Positions 56,719 through 64,000 of a stretch of 64,000 nucleotides of DNA are shown here, in pieces. The translations under genes were made by a program, and so were the position numbers. Under the pieces are notes generated by a model. That model did not search any database. It was not told where the DNA came from and saw nothing but the letters and a program-made list of their open reading frames with translations. The stretch spans positions 44,038,513-44,102,512 of the forward strand of contig CM055870.1 in NCBI GenBank assembly GCA_029582165.1, read 5' to 3'. Each line of letters opens with the position of its first letter. Position 1 is the first letter of the stretch. This DNA is from Portulaca oleracea (lineage: Eukaryota > Streptophyta > Magnoliopsida > Caryophyllales > Portulacaceae).

Positions 56719-59700
56719 ATGACGTAACCCGTCAAGCTAATGACGTTAAACAAGCGTTGATTGGGAGGCAACCCAATTTTACAAGCTTTATTCCCTTCAT
56801 TTTATTTTATTTTATTTCTTTTTCCCACTTGATTTTAATTATTTTCTATGCTTTATTATCAAAATTTTAGATCAGGTGCCTTTAGAATTTTGTGTCTTGT
56901 AGGGATGGCACGGGATGGAGAAACAGACCAAAAAGAAAACAAAATTGAAAAGGGACGCTGGCAGCGTCATCCGACGCGCTGGTAGCGCCAAAGACAATAG
57001 CAATGAGACGAAGGTAAGTGACAGGCGCTACCAGTGCTTGTCCGACGCTCCTAGCCCCTGAATTGCAGAATTGTTTTTGAATTATAAGGTCTTGCTTTTG
57101 CCCGATTAGAGTGAACCGCCATTCCCCTTACTTTCAATTTAATCTTTCCTTCCACAAGAGCCCTACCCCGTCGCTCCTCTCTGTTCGATGACCCAACCCA
57201 GCACACACCCAGCAGCCGCCGACTTCTCGCCATACGACGTCCCTCCGGCGACCTTTCGATACTACCGACCCACCCCTGCACACTCGCACACACCCATTCC
57301 CAATTTGCACTCTCAATCTATATTCTCTATTATGGCATCCCTGCGAAAGATTTGCTCTCAATTTGTACTCTACAACTCAAGGTATGTTCTTTCACTCAAA
57401 TTCAATTTATAATTGAATTCTGGTTTGAAATTGAGTTCCATCTTGACATTTTGTTCAAATTTGGGTCTTAAATTGCGCAACCTTTCTCTTGAATGAATGG
57501 GGAAATTGATTACATTTGCACCTATAGCTTTGGTCAAATTTTGATGCGTGAATTGTGTGAAATTTCATCTAAACGCTGCTTGGGAATTTGTTTCTTGGGT
57601 CTAACATGGATGCTTGATTCAAATTGAGGGTGCAAAGTTGTGTCAAGAAAATCAGGGGAACAAATTTGTGTCAAGAATGCATGAATTTTGCAAAATTTGG
57701 TCTAAAACCTACTTGGAAATTGAGAGCAAAAACTGGATGAGTCTACTTGGAAATATGAGTCTTGGGTTTATGTTTGTGCTAGGCGATGGGGGGGTGTTTA
57801 GTTCATACTGGCAGGGGGCACGTTGCTCCGATTTATATGTGACTTTGTTGATTGTCGAGACTTGTTGCTATTGTTGCATATTCAAGAGTTGGACTGACAT
57901 TGCAAATTCTTGTGAATTGTTGCTGTAATTCGCTATTTGATGTCCATATCTTTCATTGTTTATAGTATTAATTACATGGTGTTTCGACATTCATTGTTCG
58001 ACCCCTCCCCCATCCCCTCAAGATGATGACTAGATGTCCTGTCCCCCTTCTGTGTTTCCATTCTGTCTCTTGCATTGGGGACAATGCATTGTTTAAGCAT
58101 GGGGGGTACTTTTGTAAAAAGTCCGTGCCTTGAGTCTTTATTTTCGATTTTTTTTTAGGATAGATCACTTGTATAAATTATATGCGCCTAGATTGCATTA
58201 GATAGATCATTTTAGTTATTGGCTTTTCTTTCTTTATTTTTCATTATTTTTAGTTCTTCCCTTCTTAGCTTTGCATGGCAAAACAGAAAAATCCAAAAAA
58301 AAATTTGAAAAATCAGAAAACATAAAAAAAAAGGATTAGGATAGGTTAGCGAACAATAACCCCTCCTGTGATGATTTGTAAGCTATTCTGTCTTTCTTTT
58401 TTACTTCGCTTGACCTTATGTGCTCTGGATATGGCTGTCGGTTTCAAAAAGATAGGTTGAGTTGTCCTATGTTTTGAGATATGTGTGATCGAAAAAGGCA
58501 TATGGCTACTTTGATTGATCTAGTGGTGTAAATAGGCGTGTCGCAAATCTTTGGACTAGGTTTGGTTGAATGAGCCTTATCCCATGAGTCCACATGGCCA
58601 AAATGTACAGACTAATCATTTTTATCGGTCTCTTTATTCCTTGAGTGACTCCAACATAGTTGCACCTCTAGAGTTTGGTTTGTATCTTGTACGAAGTTGC
58701 GTTGTTGCATTTGCTTAAAGTGATAAAGTGCGTGACTGAGGCATTCATTCATGTATTATTGAAACTACATAGTCTAATAGCCACCCTGACATTGTTTATA
58801 TCCCTCTTTAGCCTCTTCTAGCCTTTATCTACCTCTTTTATATTTGAATCCTCGCATTAAAAGCCATAGCCTGATTCGATTTCCTACCCTTTTGCCTTGC
58901 TTAGAGTTTGAGTGTTCATCCTATCATATCGAGAGTGTGGATTGGAAGGGTTGATGATGGAATGTGTTGAAAACTAGAAAGATGGGTGTCGATTGGACAT
59001 GTGTTTTGATTTGGGAAATTGTTGGATCGAAAGCTCATCGTGATGCTTTATGTTTTCCAATTAAGTGGTATTCTCTTGACGTACCTTGAAACCGGAGATT
59101 GCTTATGTGCTGATTTTTTCACTTCCCCCTAGTCACCTGTGCAAAAGAAAAAAAAGAAAAGAAAAGAAAAGAAAAACAGAAAAAGGATAGTCGATTAGAG
59201 GGGCGAACTCTGTGTTACATATGATTTCCGACGTTAGTTGAGAGGTATGTTGATGAAGACAGTTTGGATCAAATATGGGTTGTGATTTGTTCATTATTGT
59301 GAAATGAGGGAGAAAATGAGTAGCTTGCCTATCTTTGGCAAGTAAGTGAGTTGAGAGATACGTAAACTCCAAGCTTGGCTCTTAACTCCACATTCCTAAA
59401 ATATTTACCACTCTTTGCCCTTAACCTGAGGCCCATTACAACCCGAAAAAGCCCTCTTGATTGTCACTTGCAAACTGCATAATAACGGTGGGTAGCGAGA
59501 TACTTATCAAGTTCCGGTAGGTTGTTTCTTTGGTCTGAGTATTGAGTGTTAGCCTTACTGTATGAGCGCATTTGAGAGTTGGAGTGTTTCCACAATATCC
59601 GAAGTGAGGTTTTGCTCATTCGACCAGCCTACGTTCATAACCAACAACACCTATTTGCAATATTTGAGATTAGTTGGTGGTTGATTGCCTCTAGAAAATA

Positions 59701-59988
59701 CATATCTTGTGAACATGGAATTCTTCTTGATCTGAACAGATTTGATTCGTATCTGGATTACATTTCGTTGTGCTTGGTTGAAATGATGTGACTAGATTAG
59801 TTAGCCTGAGGACTGTATAAAACCTGTTTTTCTTGTTTTCTTTGAGTCGGGTCGTCTTGAATCGGAGTCTAAGCCTCCTGGTCTAGTCTTTAATTTTTCG
59901 GTTTTTGATTTGAGTCCCTTGTGATTTCCTTTTGATATCACGTTTGGAACTGGATTGAGGACAATAAAGAACTAAGCATGGGGGGATT
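56719..59988 (+). other. Athila 3' non-coding region with two polypurine-tract-like motifs
   Basis: About 3.3 kb after integrase without a convincing reading frame. GCGCTGGTAGCGCC-type palindromes at about 56955-57050 match those in the LTR. AAGCATGGGGGG occurs at about 58098-58109 and again next to the 3' LTR at 59975-59986, each preceded by GGACAAT. A short Pro/Ser-rich frame (57188-57412) is not supported as a gene. Confidence 0.7.
59973..59988 (+). other. Polypurine tract of the Athila element
   Basis: TAAGCATGGGGGGATT immediately precedes the TGATAACC start of the 3' LTR remnant. Confidence 0.75.
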
Positions 59989-60066
59989 TGATAACCCCAC
60001 ATTTTATAGGGTTATTTGGGTGTTTAATACATGAATTTCGGGTCAATTTGTGATCGAACGTAACAT

Positions 60067-61167
60067 CATAGCTTGATTAAGACCTTGGAATGAAGGCTAT
60101 TTGAAGGTGGTGGAAGATGGATTCGAGGGAGGAATATGGATGATAGTGATTGAGGGAAAGTAGAGAGGATAGATGATAATAGGACGAAGAGGTATATAAG
60201 ATGACTGTGATGGAGGTTGTTGATGATAAATGATCGTAGTTGGTAGAAGAGAACTTAGAGAGAATATGATGGTGATGGAGAGAGTAGAGAATGGTGAGAA
60301 GTTGGTGATGATCATTGTTGACGAAATGAGTGAGGATGAGAGGGGGAATTTATAGGTGGATAATGGATGTATGAAGATGGAAGGAGTGGACATGATTCCA
60401 AAGATCATGCCCCTTAGACAAATAGCAAGGCCCATCGGCCATCCTGAAGGTACAAGTCAAAGTCAACCGAGCTATGATCATGGGATTGCCATAGAGTGGA
60501 GGGAAAAAATTGGCGGCAAAAATATGAAATTAAAAGGAAGGCGGCCTGGCCTTCGATTAAATTAGGCACGGATTGCCAGCGTGGTAATCAGTTTGCGTCA
60601 TATGGCAGTGAGGAAGGCCGTCGGGCCTTCTTATTTTTATTGCGGGCTGGGCGCGCTGCTGGGCTTGGCTGAAGGCTTGAGGAAAATAGGAAGGCCGCAG
60701 GGCCTTCCTTTTTTCCTTGGGCTGGGTGCATATTCTCGGTCTATCTTGAAGAGGGGAGGAAGGCCGCTAGTCCTTCTAATTTTGGCTGGGTCAAATGCGC
60801 TCTCGGGCCTGATTTCTGGGCTAGAAAAAGAGCAAGGCTCCTAGCCTTCTTATTTTCCTAAGCCAACTTCAAACGACCATAATTTCTTTATCCGGACTCC
60901 GATTTAGGCAATTCAAAAGGCGACGGAAAGCTTATGATGTGAACTTTACTCTCGTCAAAAGAATTAGGGCCAACGAAACTTGTGGAAAAAATGAGATTTG
61001 AAATGGTGGCCACATGTATGTGGAAAGGGTGGAAAATGAAGGTTTTTGTGGTGAGTTCGCCCGGTAGCTTTGGATTGAGGAAGACCCAATTACTTTGCTT
61101 TCGTTCTAGTCTCTTTTCTTATTTTGCTCTATTTGTACACTTGTCTTGGTACAAGCTGGTGTCTACA
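60067..61167 (-). repeat. 5' LTR of the minus-strand LARD-like element, truncated
   Basis: Colinear with 44970-46539 without the MITE. It is cut at 60067 where the Athila 3' LTR remnant begins. The TATA box is CTATAAATTCC on the minus strand at about 60352-60342. Confidence 0.88.
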
Positions 61168-61172
61168 ATAAG

Positions 61173-61878
61173 ATGCTTGGAAATATGTTGGATACGTCAA
61201 TAATTACAATTGACGACCTAATCGAATAAACTTCATCTATTAGGTATATTTGAAGAATTTTTTGTAAATTTAAAAAGCTATGTATAAAAATATAACCTTT
61301 AACAATTTTTATATGGTATTATAGTCATAAAAGTCAATCACATTATTTTTATTCAATTTAATATGCAAAGATATAAGTTTTATGTCAAAACAAGAAGTTT
61401 AAGAGAGGCGTTGTCTCAGAACTCATATCATTTTCATATCATTTAACTAATGTAAAAGAGAGTTTTTTTTCGTTTTTTTTTTGTAACTTGCCTGCCTTGT
61501 AACTTATATTCACAAACGAATTTGCTTTTTGCCCTCAAATATAATATAATAACAAACAGTTTGCCTTGTAGTTAGTGCTTATACTCGAATTTACTGTTTT
61601 TGCCTTGTAACTTATATCCACACTTGAATTTTTTAATTTTGCCTTTGAATACAGTAATTAAGGATCCTAGCATCAATAGAAAATTAAGTTATTAGACTTA
61701 TCAATTCGGACGGACATGTGGAATACAAATTATGTGTATATTTGGTTAAGACCAATACAGATCATGTGTATTTCGCGTCCGGACAATTTTCGACATTAAA
61801 AATATGAGTTGATGGTATCTAAATTCAAGTAAACACTAATAAATACAATAGTTTGAAAACTTGGACCCTATTCTTTTA
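61173..61878. other. AT-rich spacer with three diverged tandem copies
   Basis: 61480-61660 repeats a GCCTTGTAACTTATATTCAC + AAACGAATTTGCTTTTTGCC unit about three times. A related sequence is at 30330-30470. No coding frame. Confidence 0.5.
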
Positions 61879-62004
61879 GAGCTTGTTTGGAGAGAAAAGT
61901 GGAATGGGTTGGACATGAGATTTGATATAGAGAAGGTTGGGTATGGAATTTGATTCCAAAACTTAAGTTGTTTGGTAAGACATTGAATGGAATCAAACTG
62001 ATGA

Positions 62005-62012
62005 TGATGATG

Positions 62013-62078
<66 letters not shown>

Positions 62079-62079
62079 G
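62005..62079 (+). repeat. (ATA)n microsatellite
   Basis: About 24 uninterrupted trinucleotide units preceded by four GAT units. The poly-Ile and poly-Tyr frames are spurious. Confidence 0.97.
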
Positions 62080-62229
62080 CACCTACACCTACACCTACAC
62101 CTCCATCCCAATCCCAACCCTACTACCACACTCCTTGCAAATCTCCATGAATTTACAAATTCTGGGCATTTCAACCACTGTATGTAGACTTTTCTTGAAC
62201 CAGCGTTTGCAAATTTTCCAACCACTGTA

Positions 62230-62545
62230 TGTTACAAATTTTCGTTTGCATATCCCTTAGTTTTTCCCTCACCATCTCCACCTGCGCAGCTCCAACCACC
62301 TTCCTCGCCTCACTCGCTGACATCGGCGCCGACGCGTCTTCCTCACGCACCGCCGTCGCTGGGAAGGGTTTGAGCCCGTCCCACCAGATTTGGTCCCTGG
62401 CTATGTCCATCCCTCAAAAGCTTCTCTTAGGGTCGGGGAGGGGCAGTTTCCGGGAGAATGTGGTGGTGGTGGAGAAGCGAGAGAGAATGAATAATCTCTG
62501 AACCAGCGTTTTCTTGAATGCCATTGTTGGTTGCAGAGATTTCCA
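62230..62545 (-). pseudogene. Captured fragment resembling the N-terminus of a plant mitochondrial calcium uniporter (MCU)
   Basis: The minus strand reads MAFKKTLVQRLFILSRFSTT (a presequence-like start), then PLPDPKRSF, a stop, then MDIARDQIWWDGLKPFPATA and SEARKVVGAAQVEMVREKLR. From memory of the family, plant MCU proteins start with a MAFKKTL-type presequence and later have a MDIARDRI-x-LDGL stretch and a (D/E)ARKLLR-AQ-EMVK-LR helix. The middle of the presequence-to-domain segment is missing, and the pore domain is absent. The block is much GC-richer than its surroundings. Assignment is by motif recall only. Confidence 0.55.
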
Positions 62546-62802
62546 AAGAGTTTCGGAATCAGAGAGAATGGATGGGAGTATGTCAACGAAGACAAAAAAT
62601 TGATTTTTCGTCAATTTCCACATGATTCAATTTGAAACCCCCCAAAAATGGGAGGGTTTTAATTCTACCAATTTGGTGGGGATTGGAATCCCTCAGGTAT
62701 TTTAATTCCATTCCAAAATAGGTTCACCAAACATTAAAGATAGGAATTAGAAACCTAAGTTATCTAATTCCATTTCTTTTCTTCTCTCCAAACACACCCT
62801 TA

Positions 62803-64000
62803 GAGTGTAAGATAGTTGAAGGATGGGAGAGAATGGGTGTACAATATAATGTTTGAGAATGTAAGTCACATCTTTATATTATTTAAACATGTTAGGAAAA
62901 ATAAGTACAAAGTTGCAGTGGAAGCGAAACAAATGAGATGACGGAAATTACGACAAAATTCAAGAACGAAAAATAAGCGATTATACGTGAGAAACCGAAG
63001 AACTCGGAGGAAAACCCACGGACGAAGACAACCATAAAATAATCTAATGTGAGAAGGGAGGAGACAACTCAATCACTATCATAGGTTGTGATATGATCAA
63101 CAAAAGGAGATTACAATAAAAATCTCTCAATCTCTCAACTCATAATCTCTCGAGATAAACTTGGAAAATATTAGTGAAACTGTCTCTCTCTCTATATTTT
63201 CTCTCTGATCTAATGGATCGTCATTGATCAACCATTGTTGCCGTGAGTTAAAGTGGAGAAAATTGTACCCTATTTATAGGGTGGCTAGGAGAAATTGGAG
63301 TTACATTAAAACTCAAATAACAACTGAAGAATCTCAACTCTGAGGACCTCATCACAAAAAGCTCTGAGGACCTCCTTGCAGTACACTCCGAGGACCTCCA
63401 ACGACAGCATCAAGGTTTTGTTTGAAAGACAGAAATTTAGGGAAGTATCTTATACAAACCCTAAAATATACTTTCTATTATTCTGCATGATCTGATGCAA
63501 CAACTGCTACCTTCCTTATTTCTAGATATCATCCGTATGGAAAGCAAATCAAGGAAATCAAGAAGATTTGGAAGAGAGCTCAAGAATGGAAACTATCCCT
63601 TGGAGAATAAAGAAGCCGTTGCTGCCTCCAACTCCCAAATATATATATACGGCTGCATACCTACATTGAAGGGGAGTGATTTCCAAGCAAGAAAATCAGT
63701 AGTAGGAACTTTGTGAAAGAAAGTTCTGAGTGTAGGAATATTGAGTGAATATTCCGAGTGTAACCATTGTTGTAGTGGTGAGCCTTTGTTGTAACCAGTG
63801 GTTAAACTGGTGAGGACCTCTAAGGTCGTTAATATGAAGTTAGATAAGTGCCTCTCTGTCAAGTGAGGTCACTGGTTGTAATCGCCTCCACTGTGAGGCC
63901 TCAATCCAAAAGACATCTGCTGAGTCTTCTATTCTGGTAGGCCAATTGAGGACCTCACAAGTTCTCTGTTGAGCTGATTGTAACCTCCCCCTTCTTAGCA
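62803..64000. other. Uncharacterised right end, possible LTR-element sequence
   Basis: No reliable gene. TGAGGACCTC (a near-palindrome) recurs at about 63341, 63366, 63391, 63811 and 63946. A minus-strand TATA-like CCTATAAATAGGG lies at about 63284-63272. A 73-codon plus-strand frame (63495-63716) has no recognised family. Repeated short words (GTTGTAACCAGTGGTTAAAC) resemble plant LTR sequence, but no partner LTR is in the window. Confidence 0.35.

Larger units (their letters stand above)
49550..60066 (+). mobile_element. Athila-type Ty3/gypsy element, decayed, 3' LTR truncated
   Basis: 5' LTR at 49550-50959, then primer site, degenerate gag and pol, a 3.3-kb non-coding 3' region, polypurine tract and a 78-bp remnant of the 3' LTR (59989-60066, TGATAACCCCACATTTTATA...CGAACGTAACAT). 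The 3' LTR stops where the host LTR fragment starts, so the right target duplication is gone. Athila assignment rests on the tRNA-Asp primer site, Gag sequence, FMDDF-type RT and the long region after integrase. No env-like frame is seen. Confidence 0.9.
44091..61167 (-). mobile_element. Second non-coding LTR element (LARD-like), split by an Athila insertion
   Basis: Minus orientation. The 3' LTR is 46539-44091 and the truncated 5' LTR is 61167-60067. The target duplication ATAAG is at 44086-44090 and 61168-61172. The termini are TGTAGACACC...GGGTCCTACA. The remaining interior (46540-49549) has minisatellite-like arrays and no protein. The polypurine tract AAAGTGGGGGCTCTC lies next to the 3' LTR at about 46554-46540. 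LTR homology to 4165-11151 shows the same lineage. The Athila at 49550-60066 is nested inside, and a deletion at its right edge removed part of the 5' LTR. Confidence 0.85.
61879..62799. mobile_element. PIF/Harbinger-type TIR element with captured gene fragment
   Basis: Target duplication TTA at 61876-61878 and 62800-62802. Inverted ends GAGCTTGTTTGGAGAGAAAA and (complement of right end) GGGTGTGTTTGGAGAGAAGA. No transposase. The interior contains an (ATA)n tract (about 62005-62079), (ACACCT)n and a GC-rich coding-like block (62230-62545, minus). This fits a Pack-type element, i.e. a non-autonomous TIR element carrying host gene sequence. Confidence 0.8.

Noticed and set aside
57188..57412. 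Pro/Ser-rich 74-codon frame after the Athila integrase as an env-like gene
   Set aside because: Too short, with no signal peptide, membrane segment or conserved neighbourhood. The region looks non-coding.
61836..62225. 129-codon minus-strand frame with a poly-Tyr run
   Set aside because: It spans the (ATA)n microsatellite and the left TIR of the Pack-type element.
1..64000. tRNA, rRNA or other structured RNA genes
   Set aside because: I read for tRNA-like A and B boxes and rRNA core words and found only primer-binding-site matches to tRNA-Asp. A tRNAscan-type run would settle it.

Overview
This is plant nuclear DNA, from a flowering plant and probably a eudicot. It is AT-rich, with short-intron plant gene structure, Athila and Tat-type Ty3/gypsy, Ty1/copia, hAT, PIF/Harbinger and Mutator-type elements, and long (TA)n tracts. 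I see one convincing host gene (19.4-26.4 kb). Almost everything else is transposable elements, many nested in one another. I cannot name the species.

Layout. 1-13.4 kb is a decayed minus-strand Ty1/copia element cut by three insertions: an Athila element running off the left edge (1-3260), a 7-kb non-coding LTR element (4165-11151), and a Mutator-like non-autonomous element (12223-13343) that itself contains a long-TIR MITE. 14387-18162 is a complete gag-only LTR element (TR-GAG type) with a 5-bp target duplication. 19435-26402 is a gene of about 37 exons. It has HSP20/alpha-crystallin-like sequence at both ends and, between them, an array of about 30 small duplicated phase 1-1 exons encoding Ser/Glu-rich repeats. 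26.4-31 kb is intergenic, with a GC-rich hAT MITE and a small broken ORF.

31-43.1 kb is a cluster of cassettes separated by pure (TA)n tracts. It holds small MITEs and two giant foldback elements (33829-39107 and 39202-42643). These share termini and are filled with TGATGTTCATTT / TGATGTCCATTT motifs. 44091-61167 is a second large non-coding LTR element on the minus strand with target duplication ATAAG. It is split by a decayed Athila element (49550-60066) with degenerate gag, protease, RT, RNase H and integrase. 61879-62799 is a PIF/Harbinger-type TIR element that appears to carry a captured N-terminal fragment of a mitochondrial calcium uniporter gene. The last 1.2 kb is uncharacterised.

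The three non-coding or gag-only LTR elements (4165-11151, 14387-18162, 44091-61167) all have minisatellite arrays just upstream of their polypurine tracts, as known for the hypervariable 3' region of Tat-lineage elements. A cross-cutting observation is that at least four unrelated retroelements each carry many copies of a short, family-specific palindrome. The two best candidates for undescribed biology are the modular exon-array gene and the (TA)n-associated giant foldback family.
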